Assembly: GCF_018304965.1 (NCBI RefSeq)
Contig: NZ_JAGQED010000006.1
Coordinates: forward strand, 124,001-188,000
Source of the DNA: Collimonas antrihumi
GTDB lineage: Bacteria > Pseudomonadota > Gammaproteobacteria > Burkholderiales > Burkholderiaceae_D
Reading direction: 5' to 3'
DNA: 64,000 nucleotides
The position numbers were made by a program, and so were the translations under genes. Shown piece by piece: positions 57,007 through 64,000 of the stretch; the first letter of the stretch is position 1; every line of letters begins with the position of its first letter. The notes below the pieces were generated by a model. That model saw nothing but the letters and a program-made list of their open reading frames with translations. It was not told the origin of the DNA and did no database searches.

Positions 57007-57807
57007 ATGAGCAACGACTGGATCGACCGCATCTATGGCGAAGACGCGCTGCAAGGTTTGCAGCGTATCCCGGATGGTTCGGTCGATCTGTTGCTGGCCG
57101 ATCCGCCCTACGGCCTGGGCAAGGATTACGGCAACGATTCCGACAAGCTCGATACGGCCGCCTATTTGCTCTGGACCGAAGAGTGGATCGATGCGGCGTT
57201 GCCAAAACTGAAACCGAACGGCAGCCTTTACATTTTCCTGACCTGGCGTTTTTCGCCAGAGATTTTCGTCATGCTGAAGCAGCGCATGATCATGAATAAC
57301 GAAATCATCTGGGATCGGCGGGTACCATCGATGGGTGGCGGCACCCGGCGTTTTTCCTCGGTGCACGACACCATCGGATTCTTTGCCCGCGCCAAAGACT
57401 ATTATTTCGACCTTGACGCTATCCGGATCCCCTACGACGCAGAAACCAAGAAAGCCCGTTCACGTTCGATTTTTGTCGGCGCCAAATGGCTGGAGCTGGG
57501 TTACAACCCGAAGGACGTATGGAGCGTTTCGCGCCTGCATCGCGAACATCGCGAGCGCGCCGACCATCCGACCCAGAAGCCGCTGGAAATCGTCGAACGG
57601 ATGATCAAGGCTTCCTGTCCGCCGGGCGGGATTGTGCTGGATCCCTTCATGGGCAGCGGCACCACTGCGGTGGCGGCACGCCGTTGTGGCCGCCGGTTTG
57701 TCGGTTTTGAGTTGAATCCGGAGTATTGTGCGTTGATTGAACGGCGCCTGGCCCAGCTGGATAGTCAAAAAACCGACGAACGGCCGCTGGCTGAGCGTTT
57801 GGCTTGA
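57007..57807 (+). CDS. Solitary DNA methyltransferase (beta-class, N6-adenine/N4-cytosine type)
   Basis: A 266-residue DNA methyltransferase. The catalytic motif DPPY (32-35, ADPPYGLG) comes first and the AdoMet-binding FMGSGTT (214-220) is near the C-terminus, the order of the beta class (CcrM, YhdJ, M.HinfI relatives). HPTQKP lies before motif I, as in the family. DPPY indicates adenine-N6 in most cases. No restriction enzyme is next to it, so it is an orphan. It sits in the his operon 22 nt after hisD, where hisC would be expected, and may be expressed with histidine genes. The recognition site cannot be predicted. Confidence 0.9.
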   Translation: MSNDWIDRIYGEDALQGLQRIPDGSVDLLLADPPYGLGKDYGNDSDKLDTAAYLLWTEEWIDAALPKLKPNGSLYIFLTWRFSPEIFVMLKQRMIMNNEIIWDRRVPSMGGGTRRFSSVHDTIGFFARAKDYYFDLDAIRIPYDAETKKARSRSIFVGAKWLELGYNPKDVWSVSRLHREHRERADHPTQKPLEIVERMIKASCPPGGIVLDPFMGSGTTAVAARRCGRRFVGFELNPEYCALIERRLAQLDSQKTDERPLAERLA

Positions 57808-57878
57808 ATAGCAACACCGATAGAGATTATCAAAGCCGGGATTAGCGGGAAAACATGAAAATGTCGGTAAAATGGCGG

Positions 57879-57898
57879 TGCGGCTCAAAAGGCCGCAC
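57879..57898. repeat. Hairpin between methyltransferase gene and hisB
   Basis: GTGCGGC / GCCGCAC with a 6-nt loop lies in the 225-bp spacer. There is no T run after it. It might mark a leader for a separate hisB transcript; the spacer holds no gene. Confidence 0.45.
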
Positions 57899-58032
57899 TG
57901 ATCAAGCTTCACTAGTGACTAGCGGAGAAGCGACAACAATCTAGATCTTAAATCAGATCGTCGAATAATTTAGTACACTTACCTCCACGGCGCCTGTGCG
58001 CCATCACATAGCAAATTGGTCTCAAGCTCAAC

Positions 58033-58629
58033 ATGTCTACGCCTCGAACTGCATCGATCACGCGCAATACCAACGAGACGCAAATCCGCGTCTCCATCAA
58101 TCTGGACGGCACCGGCCAGCAAAAGCTGAATACCGGCGTACCGTTCCTGGATCATATGCTGGATCAGATTGCACGGCATGGCTTGATCGACCTGGATATC
58201 GAAGCCAATGGCGATCTGCATATCGACGCCCATCACACGGTGGAAGATGTCGGCATTACTTTGGGGCAAGCATTTGCCAAGGCGATGGGCGACAAGAAGG
58301 GCATCCGCCGCTATGGCCACGCGTATGTGCCGCTGGATGAAGCGCTGTCGCGCGTGGTGATCGATTTTTCCGGCCGGCCCGGACTTGAATTCCACGTACC
58401 GTGGAAGCGCGCCATGATAGGCGGCTTCGACGTCGATCTTACCCATGAATTTTTCCAGGGTTTTGTCAATCATGCGCTGGTATCTTTGCATATCGACAAC
58501 CTGCGTGGCGAAAATGCCCATCATCAATGCGAAACCGTTTTCAAGGCGTTTGGCCGCGCGTTGCGCATGGCTGCAGAGCTGGATCCGCGTTCCGCCGGCA
58601 CCATTCCTTCTACTAAAGGCAGCCTTTAA
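58033..58629 (+). CDS. hisB: Imidazoleglycerol-phosphate dehydratase
   Basis: Dehydrates imidazoleglycerol phosphate in histidine synthesis with two manganese ions. The 198-residue monofunctional enzyme has the metal motifs [24 protein letters not shown] and [18 protein letters not shown]. Length is usual for a HisB without phosphatase domain. It lies 225 nt after the methyltransferase gene and may have its own promoter. A 13-bp tandem array follows. Confidence 0.97.
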   Translation: MSTPRTASITRNTNETQIRVSINLDGTGQQKLNTGVPFLDHMLDQIARHGLIDLDIEANGDLHIDAHHTVEDVGITLGQAFAKAMGDKKGIRRYGHAYVPLDEALSRVVIDFSGRPGLEFHVPWKRAMIGGFDVDLTHEFFQGFVNHALVSLHIDNLRGENAHHQCETVFKAFGRALRMAAELDPRSAGTIPSTKGSL

Positions 58630-58671
58630 ATTTAATGCGGCTGGCGCAGAGCACAAAGGCTTGGGCAGAAA

Positions 58672-58710
58672 CTTAACTACTCGGCTTAACTACTCAGCTT
58701 AACTACTCGG
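58672..58710. repeat. 13-bp tandem repeat between hisB and hisH
   Basis: Three units of CTTAACTACTCGG (one with a single change) in the spacer, starting about 43 nt after the hisB stop. Confidence 0.9.
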
Positions 58711-58749
58711 ATGCTACCCGCTATTCTTTGCCGGACTTGAATCTTTATC

Positions 58750-59388
58750 ATGAACAAAATCGTTGTAGTTGACTATGGCATGGGCAACCTGCGCTCAGTG
58801 GCGCAAGCCCTGCGTCAGGTGGCGCCAGAAGCTGAAGTCCTGATTTCCGGTACGATTACCGATATCCGGGCGGCCGACCGTCTGGTCTTGCCCGGCCAGG
58901 GGGCCATGCCGGATTGCATGCGCAGCTTGCGCGAATCCGGGCTGCAGGAGGTCTTGCTGGAGGCGGCACGCAGCAAGCCGCTGCTGGGCGTGTGTGTCGG
59001 TGAGCAAATGTTGTTCGACGTGAGCGAGGAAGGCAATACGCCGGGCCTCGGCTTATTGCCCGGCAAAGTAGTACGTTTCCGCCTGGACGGCCAGCTGCAA
59101 GACGACGGATCGCGTTTCAAGGTACCGCAAATGGGCTGGAATCGCGTTCGCCAGGCACAGCCTCATCCGTTGTGGAACGGCGTTGCCGACCAGGATTATT
59201 TTTATTTCGTGCATAGTTACTATGCGGTGCCGGCGGATGCTGCGCATACCTTCGGCGAGACCGAATACGGGGCGGCGTTTAGCTGCGCGGTCGGCCGTGA
59301 TAATATTTTTGCGACACAGTTCCATCCGGAGAAAAGCGCCAGTGCAGGGTTGCAGTTGTACAAGAATTTTGTGCAATGGAAACCTTGA
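58750..59388 (+). CDS. hisH: Imidazole glycerol phosphate synthase subunit HisH
   Basis: The glutaminase subunit that supplies ammonia to HisF. The 212-residue class I amidotransferase has the oxyanion region [11 protein letters not shown], the nucleophile C82 in [11 protein letters not shown] and the His-Glu pair in QFHPEKS. It works as a heterodimer with HisF, encoded two genes downstream. Confidence 0.96.
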   Translation: MNKIVVVDYGMGNLRSVAQALRQVAPEAEVLISGTITDIRAADRLVLPGQGAMPDCMRSLRESGLQEVLLEAARSKPLLGVCVGEQMLFDVSEEGNTPGLGLLPGKVVRFRLDGQLQDDGSRFKVPQMGWNRVRQAQPHPLWNGVADQDYFYFVHSYYAVPADAAHTFGETEYGAAFSCAVGRDNIFATQFHPEKSASAGLQLYKNFVQWKP

Positions 59389-59433
59389 ATTTTTCGAGCG
59401 AAACATTTTCCGGTAGCAATCCCGATATTGAAT

Positions 59434-59476
59434 CAGATCCTTATTTAGATCCTTATTCGGCTTCTTATTTAGCTCT
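59434..59476. repeat. Imperfect 12-14-nt repeats between hisH and hisA
   Basis: AGATCCTTATTT, AGATCCTTATTCGG and CTTCTTATTTAGCTC follow each other in the 119-bp spacer after hisH. They are degenerate but clearly related. Confidence 0.65.
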
Positions 59477-59507
59477 TTAACTGACCTTATCTCATACAAT
59501 TGTAGCC

Positions 59508-60323
59508 ATGCTGCTGATACCTGCCATCGACCTCAAAGACGGTCACTGCGTACGCCTGAAACAAGGCGATATGGACCAAGCCACAGTATTTTCCGACGAT
59601 CCGGGCGAAATGGCCCGCCATTGGCTGACGCAGGGCGCACGTCGCCTGCATCTGGTCGACCTGAATGGCGCGTTTGCCGGCAAGCCTAAGAACGAACCAG
59701 CGGTCAAAGCCATCATCAAGGCGGTACGCGAATTCGCCGTGCTCAACGGCATCGAAGAAATCCCCGTGCAGCTGGGCGGTGGCATCCGTGACCTCGACAC
59801 CATCGAACGCTATCTCGACGACGGCTTGAGCTACATCATCATCGGTACCGCAGCGGTCAAGAATCCGGGTTTCCTGCACGATGCCTGCAGCGCGTTTCCG
59901 GGCCAGATTATCGTCGGCCTCGATGCCAAGGATGGCAAGGTAGCCACCGATGGCTGGAGCAAGCTTTCCGGTCATGAAGTGATCGACCTGGCCAAGAAAT
60001 TCGAAGATTACGGTTGTGCATCGATCGTGTATACCGACATCGGCCGCGACGGCATGATGGGCGGCGTCAACATCGAAGCCACCGTCAAGCTGGCGCAAAG
60101 CATGACGATCCCGGTGATCGCTTCCGGCGGCGTCCACAACGTCCACGATGTGGAAGCATTGTGCGCGGTGCAGGATGAAGGCATCGAAGCGGTGATTTGC
60201 GGCCGTTCGATTTATGAAGGCACGCTCGATTTGCGTTCGGCGCAAGAGCGGGCCGACGAGTTGAGCGATGACATGTTCATCGACGAAGACTTATCGGAGC
60301 AGCCCGACGCTGACCAGCCATGA
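59508..60323 (+). CDS. hisA: ProFAR isomerase HisA
   Basis: A TIM-barrel isomerase of histidine synthesis. Catalytic aspartates are in IPAIDLKDG (N-terminal) and [10 protein letters not shown]; phosphate sites are in QLGGGIRD and ASGGVHN. At 271 residues it is about 20 longer than usual: the extra part is an acidic tail ([20 protein letters not shown]) after the barrel. The tail may be a neutral extension. It overlaps hisF by 4 nt. Confidence 0.96.
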   Translation: MLLIPAIDLKDGHCVRLKQGDMDQATVFSDDPGEMARHWLTQGARRLHLVDLNGAFAGKPKNEPAVKAIIKAVREFAVLNGIEEIPVQLGGGIRDLDTIERYLDDGLSYIIIGTAAVKNPGFLHDACSAFPGQIIVGLDAKDGKVATDGWSKLSGHEVIDLAKKFEDYGCASIVYTDIGRDGMMGGVNIEATVKLAQSMTIPVIASGGVHNVHDVEALCAVQDEGIEAVICGRSIYEGTLDLRSAQERADELSDDMFIDEDLSEQPDADQP

Positions 60324-61084
60324 CGCTTGCCAAACGCATCATTCCTTGTCTTGACGTGACCAACGGCCGCGTGGTCAAGGGTGTCAATTTCCTTGAGTTG
60401 CGCGATGCCGGCGATCCGGTCGAAATCGCCCGCCGTTACGATGAGCAGGGTGCCGACGAACTTACCTTCCTCGACATCACCGCTTCTTCCGATAATCGTG
60501 ATCTGATTTTGCCGATTATCGAAGCGGTTGCATCACAGGTATTTATTCCGCTGACCGTGGGCGGCGGCGTGCGCGCCGTGGAGGATGTGCGTCGTTTGCT
60601 GAATGCCGGCGCCGACAAGGTTGGCATCAATACTTCCGCAGTCACCAATCCGCAACTGGTGGCGGATGCCGCGGCCAAATACGGTTCGCAATGCATCGTG
60701 GTCGCCATCGACGCCAAGCAGGTCGCGCCGGGCAAATGGGAAGTGTTCACCCATGGCGGGCGCAAGGCCACCGGCCTTGACGCAATCGAGTGGGCGCAAA
60801 AGATGGAGCAACTGGGCGCGGGTGAAATTTTACTGACCAGCATGGACCGCGACGGCACCAAGGTCGGTTTCGATCTGGCCCTGACCAGCAGCGTCTCCAA
60901 CGCCGTGACGATTCCGGTGATTGCCTCCGGTGGCGTCGGCGGCTTGCAAGACCTGGCCGACGGCATCAAGATCGGCCGCGCCGATGCCGTGCTGGCAGCA
61001 AGTATTTTCCATTATGGTCAACACACTGTGCAGGAAGCCAAGCAGTTCATGGCGGCACAGCAGATTCCGATGAGGCTAGCATGA
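60320..61084 (+). CDS. hisF: Imidazole glycerol phosphate synthase subunit HisF
   Basis: The cyclase subunit of imidazole glycerol phosphate synthase; a 254-residue TIM barrel. It has catalytic aspartates in [14 protein letters not shown] and in [10 protein letters not shown], and phosphate sites VGGGVRA and ASGGVG. Pairs with HisH. Overlaps hisA and hisI by 4 nt each. Confidence 0.97.
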   Translation: MTLAKRIIPCLDVTNGRVVKGVNFLELRDAGDPVEIARRYDEQGADELTFLDITASSDNRDLILPIIEAVASQVFIPLTVGGGVRAVEDVRRLLNAGADKVGINTSAVTNPQLVADAAAKYGSQCIVVAIDAKQVAPGKWEVFTHGGRKATGLDAIEWAQKMEQLGAGEILLTSMDRDGTKVGFDLALTSSVSNAVTIPVIASGGVGGLQDLADGIKIGRADAVLAASIFHYGQHTVQEAKQFMAAQQIPMRLA

Positions 61085-61476
61085 GTAGCGTGAGTTGGTT
61101 AAACAAGGTGAGGTGGGATGAACACGGCCTGGTGCCGGTGATCGCCCAGGAACTCGGATCGAACGATGTGCTGATGTTTGCCTGGATGAATCGCGACGCT
61201 CTGGCAAAGACGGTGGCGCTGGGCGAGGCGGTTTACTGGAGCCGTTCGCGCAAGAAACTGTGGCACAAGGGTGAAGAATCCGGCCATGTGCAGAAAGTGC
61301 ACGAAATCCGCCTCGATTGCGATGAGGATGTGGTGTTGCTGAAAGTGACCCAGGCCGGCGACATCGCCTGCCATACCGGTCGCCATTCCTGCTTCTTCCA
61401 GAAGCTTGAGAGCAGCAGCAATACCTGGGAAGCGGTCGAGCCGGTGTTGAAAGAGCCGGACGATATTTACAAGTAA
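61081..61476 (+). CDS. hisI: Phosphoribosyl-AMP cyclohydrolase
   Basis: A 131-residue zinc and magnesium enzyme that opens the adenine ring of PR-AMP. It has [22 protein letters not shown], the aspartate cluster [10 protein letters not shown] and the zinc cysteines in [13 protein letters not shown]. It is separate from HisE, as in other beta-proteobacteria. The start overlaps hisF by 4 nt. Confidence 0.97.
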   Translation: MSSVSWLNKVRWDEHGLVPVIAQELGSNDVLMFAWMNRDALAKTVALGEAVYWSRSRKKLWHKGEESGHVQKVHEIRLDCDEDVVLLKVTQAGDIACHTGRHSCFFQKLESSSNTWEAVEPVLKEPDDIYK

Positions 61477-61489
61477 TGAAACAATGCTG

Positions 61490-61570
61490 CGTCGTCCCCG
61501 CGAAGGCGAGGATCCATTTTAGATGCAACATGGATTCTCCACCTTGGTGCCCGCCTTCGCGGGAATGACG
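61490..61570. repeat. Dispersed palindromic element between hisI and hisE
   Basis: An 81-bp element with outer arms CCCGCGAAGGCG / CGCCTTCGCGGG and inner arms GATCCAT / ATGGATTC, starting and ending in GTC.GTC-like sequence. This type (GTCATCCCCGCGAAGGCG) is a familiar intergenic repeat of many Proteobacteria, of MITE or REP kind. It breaks the otherwise tight hisFIE arrangement and could form a long hairpin in the mRNA. Confidence 0.75.
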
Positions 61571-61626
61571 AAATCACATTAATTGCACGTGGATATTTAT
61601 ACAATTTAAGCGGATCTGAAGCAATC

Positions 61627-62004
61627 ATGAGTGAAACCCTACAGCGCCTGGCTGCGGTCATCGAATCGCGCAAACCGGCAAACGGCGGCGATCCTGAAAC
61701 CTCGTACGTCGCGCGCCTGTTCGCCAAGGGCGACGATGCGATTCTGAAAAAAATCGGCGAGGAAGCTACCGAAACCGTGATGGCGGCCAAGGATGCGCGG
61801 GTAGACGGCGACGTTTCCCATGTGCTGTATGAATGCGCCGATTTGTGGTTCCACTCGATGATCATGCTGGCCCAGTTCAATCTGACGCCACAAGACGTGC
61901 TGCAGGAACTGGCGCGGCGCGAAGGCTTGTCCGGCATCGAAGAGAAAGCCAACCGCAAGCTGACGGCGCGCGAACAGCAAGAAACCGATCCGCGCAAGAT
62001 CTGA
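61627..62004 (+). CDS. hisE: Phosphoribosyl-ATP pyrophosphatase
   Basis: A 125-residue MazG-like enzyme that hydrolyses PR-ATP to PR-AMP and pyrophosphate. It has the helical core [24 protein letters not shown] with the glutamates for magnesium and [17 protein letters not shown]. It completes the his operon here; only hisC, the HisB-phosphatase function and hisZ are missing from the window. Confidence 0.95.
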   Translation: MSETLQRLAAVIESRKPANGGDPETSYVARLFAKGDDAILKKIGEEATETVMAAKDARVDGDVSHVLYECADLWFHSMIMLAQFNLTPQDVLQELARREGLSGIEEKANRKLTAREQQETDPRKI

Positions 62005-62038
62005 GTCTTTCAAGAATCGTTTAAAACCCGGAGATAAT

Positions 62039-62410
62039 TTGGAAAATTGTATTTTTTGCAAAATTGCAGCCAAGCAGATTCCCACGAAAGCGATCTATGA
62101 AGACGATGACCTGATCGCCTTCCATGACATTAATCCGGCCGCGCCAGTCCATTTCCTGATCGTGCCCAAGCAGCATATTCCAACTCTCGCCGATTGCACT
62201 GAGGCGCATGCTGCTTTGTTGGGTAAAATGGCGTTGTTGGCGCCGCGTCTGGCGCAAGAACAGGGCTGTGGTTATCAGCAGGACGGGCAGGGCGAGGCCA
62301 GCGGCGGCTACAAGACGATATTCAACGTCGGGCCAGACGGCGGCCAAGAGGTGTACCATTTGCATATGCACGTCATTGGCGGACCAAGGCCGTGGCGTGG
62401 CCAACGCTGA
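62039..62410 (+). CDS. hinT: HIT-family nucleotide hydrolase (HinT)
   Basis: A 123-residue histidine-triad protein that hydrolyses purine nucleoside phosphoramidates. Visible motifs are CIFCKIAAKQIP at the start, HFLIVPKQHI and the triad EVYHLHMHVIGG. The start codon is TTG at 62039, supported by GGAG 8 nt upstream and by the conserved N-terminus; no ATG fits. The order hisE-hinT-tatABC is common in beta-proteobacteria. Confidence 0.94.
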   Translation: MENCIFCKIAAKQIPTKAIYEDDDLIAFHDINPAAPVHFLIVPKQHIPTLADCTEAHAALLGKMALLAPRLAQEQGCGYQQDGQGEASGGYKTIFNVGPDGGQEVYHLHMHVIGGPRPWRGQR

Positions 62411-62530
62411 ACCAGCTGAATCGGGGTTCAGCTGCAGCGGATGTGGCAAATGCGTTGTAGACGGTTGGCAGGGATTTAACGGTTAATTTGACTTAGCAGG
62501 ATCGGGCGATTGTCCGACAAGGAGAAAAAA

Positions 62531-62740
62531 ATGGGTTCGTTCAGCATTTGGCACTGGTTGATCGTGCTGGTTATCGTCATGTTGGTGTTTGGTACCAAAA
62601 AAATCGGCAATATGGGTTCCGACCTGGGCAAGGCAGTCAAAGGCTTCAAGGATGGCGTCAAGGGCGAGGAAGAAAAACAAGCTGCCGACAAAGCGGCGAT
62701 TGACGTTGCAACCAAAGAAAAGGACAAGTCCGGCAACTGA
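62531..62740 (+). CDS. tatA: Sec-independent translocase protein TatA
   Basis: A 69-residue protein that forms the pore of the twin-arginine translocation system. It has one N-terminal membrane helix ([15 protein letters not shown]), the hinge [14 protein letters not shown], an amphipathic helix and a charged tail. The ATG at 62531 has AAGGAGAA upstream. An intercistronic hairpin (GGCCGGC/GCCGGCC, 62749-62780) follows before tatB. Confidence 0.96.
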   Translation: MGSFSIWHWLIVLVIVMLVFGTKKIGNMGSDLGKAVKGFKDGVKGEEEKQAADKAAIDVATKEKDKSGN

Positions 62741-62748
62741 TCCATTGC

Positions 62749-62780
62749 GGCCGGCGCTAGTCTTAAGCGTTAAGCCGGCC
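62749..62780. repeat. Hairpin between tatA and tatB
   Basis: GGCCGGC and GCCGGCC with further pairing inside (CTTAAG..) and no T run. It might set the high TatA to low TatB ratio by mRNA processing; this is inference. Confidence 0.5.
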
Positions 62781-62805
62781 TGAATGATGTTTGCCGCTCC
62801 TTCCC

Positions 62806-63306
62806 ATGATCGATATTGGCCTTACTAAACTTGCTCTGATTGGCGTCGTTGCACTGGTTGTTATCGGGCCGGAAAAATTGCCGACCGTAGCGCGCATGGC
62901 GGGCTCTCTGTTCGGCCGCGCGCAACGCTACATCAATGAAGTCAAATCCGAAGTCAGTCGCGAGATGGAGCTGGATGAATTGCGCAAGATGCAGCAGGAA
63001 GTGCAGGAAGCGGCCAGCGATATCGAGCAAAGCATCTCCCGCAGCGTCTCGGATACCAGGCAGTCGCTGCATGACGCCTGGAACGATAGCAGTGTCAGTA
63101 GCAGTACTGCAGACAGTTTTAATGTCGGCCAGCTAGCCGTCAAGGCCAAGAGTTTTCGCAAGAAAAAACTGGCGCGTACCAGCGCCATTCCCGCCTGGTA
63201 CAAACAACAAAGCGGCCAGAAGGCACGTGTCTTGTCCGGCGCCGCACGTGTTGCGAAATATCGCCCGGCCAGCCAAAACAAGGCTTCCGGTTCATTTTTT
63301 TCATGA
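62806..63306 (+). CDS. tatB: Sec-independent translocase protein TatB
   Basis: A 166-residue partner of TatC in recognition of twin-arginine signals. It starts MIDIGLTKLALIG with one membrane helix and the GPEKLPTVARMAG hinge, followed by a long amphipathic helix (about 25-85) and a variable basic tail. The ATG at 62806 matches the usual TatB start; a TTG at 62791 is in frame. Confidence 0.95.
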   Translation: MIDIGLTKLALIGVVALVVIGPEKLPTVARMAGSLFGRAQRYINEVKSEVSREMELDELRKMQQEVQEAASDIEQSISRSVSDTRQSLHDAWNDSSVSSSTADSFNVGQLAVKAKSFRKKKLARTSAIPAWYKQQSGQKARVLSGAARVAKYRPASQNKASGSFFS

Positions 63307-63391
63307 TTTCATGCGCAGCCCGCCGCATTCTGTACCCCGGGCTGCAGCTTGAGATCCGCAAATTCGCTTGTTTGCCACACACCGTGCTCCC

Positions 63392-64000
63392 ATGACTGAA
63401 GAACAGAAAACCAGCGGTTTCGACAAAACCAGCGGTTTCGACAAAACCAGCGGTTTCGACAAAACCAGCGGTTTCGACAAAACCAGCGGTTTCGACAAAA
63501 CCAGCGGTTTCGATAAAACCGGCGGCGTCGAAGAGACGTTCATTTCGCATCTGGTGGAATTGCGCAATCGCATCATGAAGGCGTCGATTGCGGTGATCGT
63601 GGTGTTCCTGTGCCTGATGCCTTGGGCCGCGCATATCTACGATTTACTGGCGGCGCCGATGCTGGCAGCTTTGCCGGCGGGCAGCAAGATGATTGCTACC
63701 GGCGTCATCACGCCGTTCCTTATCCCGGTCAAGGTAACCTTGCTGTTGGCCTTTGTGATTGCTCTGCCGTGGGTGCTGTACCAGCTGTGGGCGTTTATCG
63801 CGCCTGGCTTGTATACGCATGAAAAGAAGCTGATCGCGCCGCTGGTGATTTCATCGTCGGCATTGTTTATCACCGGTGTCGCGTTTTGTTATTACCTGGT
63901 ATTCGGGGTGATCTTCCACTTCATCAACAATTTCGCGCCGAAATCGGTCTCGGTGGCGCCGGATATCGATAGCTATTTCGACTTTGTGATGACCATGTTT
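63392..64000 (+). CDS. tatC: Sec-independent translocase protein TatC, N-terminal part (cut by window end), with N-terminal repeats
   Basis: TatC is the membrane receptor for twin-arginine signal peptides. 203 residues are visible with about four of six helices; the frame runs off the window. The conserved first segment FISHLVELRNRIMKA and the glutamate in LYTHEKKL are present. Before them is an unusual cytoplasmic extension: MTEEQ, then six copies of KTSGFD and one degenerate KTGGVE, coded by an 18-bp tandem repeat. Normal TatC proteins have only about 10-15 residues there. The next methionine lies inside the conserved segment, so the repeats must be translated. The ribosome site before 63392 is weak. 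Confidence 0.93.
   Translation, partial: MTEEQKTSGFDKTSGFDKTSGFDKTSGFDKTSGFDKTSGFDKTGGVEETFISHLVELRNRIMKASIAVIVVFLCLMPWAAHIYDLLAAPMLAALPAGSKMIATGVITPFLIPVKVTLLLAFVIALPWVLYQLWAFIAPGLYTHEKKLIAPLVISSSALFITGVAFCYYLVFGVIFHFINNFAPKSVSVAPDIDSYFDFVMTMF
63407..63532. repeat. 18-bp in-frame tandem repeat at the start of tatC
   Basis: Six near-perfect units (AAAACCAGCGGTTTCGAC; the sixth ends GAT) and a seventh degenerate unit. The unit length is a multiple of three, so changes of copy number keep the reading frame. Confidence 0.97.

Noticed and set aside
63407-63532. Repeats at 63.4 kb as CRISPR or intergenic minisatellite
   Set aside because: No spacers, and the array is in frame between the tatC start codon and the conserved TatC segment, so it is coding.

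Overview
The window is a bacterial chromosome segment with moderately high GC and almost fully coding. It looks like a member of the Burkholderiales, most likely Oxalobacteraceae (a Collimonas/Herbaspirillum/Janthinobacterium-like organism). This rests on protein character and on conserved gene order: MFS-ssb at the left, then gltBD, mlaFEDACB-ABC exporter-ibaG-murA, the his operon, hinT and tatABC at the right. The genus is an inference; there is no rRNA or tRNA in the window to confirm it.

Layout. 1-1.5 kb: end of an MFS transporter and ssb. 1.6-8.3 kb: a small catabolic locus. A leftward operon (ACS-type MFS, arylmalonate-decarboxylase-like protein, dihydropyrimidinase-like hydrolase, FAH-family hydrolase) diverges from a GntR regulator and a thiolase across a palindrome-bearing spacer. 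8.3-9.9 kb: a Tat-exported YcbK/DUF882 protein and a glutathione transferase. 10-25.4 kb: a large one-direction catabolic locus. It holds an MFS importer, SDR, cupin, alpha/beta hydrolase, IclR regulator, atypical SDR, ThDP enzyme, aspartate-dehydrogenase-like protein, aldehyde dehydrogenase, two-domain extradiol-type VOC protein, two small unknown proteins, Rieske oxygenase, RidA-like protein, VanB/PDR-type reductase and a porin. IclR-like palindromes precede the MFS gene and the main operon. 25.4-40.8 kb: housekeeping and accessory genes (YicG, PBP1A, ArgP-like regulator, TonB receptor with a thioredoxin-like partner, GST, AMP nucleosidase, YbfB-type MFS, nitronate monooxygenase with a LysR regulator), then a RAYT transposase gene bracketed by inverted repeats. 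40.8-64 kb: gltBD; the mla phospholipid-transport operon; an ABC-2 exporter; ibaG; murA; hisG-hisD-(DNA methyltransferase)-hisB-hisH-hisA-hisF-hisI-hisE; hinT; and tatA-tatB-tatC, with tatC cut by the window end.

How the genes work together. The 10-25 kb locus has the parts of a complete route for an aromatic (possibly nitrogen-containing) compound: outer-membrane porin, inner-membrane importer, oxygenase with its reductase, ring-cleavage-type dioxygenase, aldehyde oxidation, C-C bond chemistry, and an IclR regulator inside the operon. I cannot match it to a characterised pathway, so it is the best candidate for an undescribed system. Several members have lost textbook catalytic residues: the RidA-like protein lacks the substrate-binding Arg, one SDR lacks Tyr and Lys, and the racemase-like protein of the 1.6-8.3 kb locus lacks the first Cys. 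Family names alone would therefore mislead.

Other oddities are an in-frame 18-bp repeat array at the start of tatC, a DNA methyltransferase in the place usually held by hisC, a RAYT element whose repeat supplies the last codons of a LysR gene, and repeated 11-14-nt tandem duplications in spacers just after stop codons.
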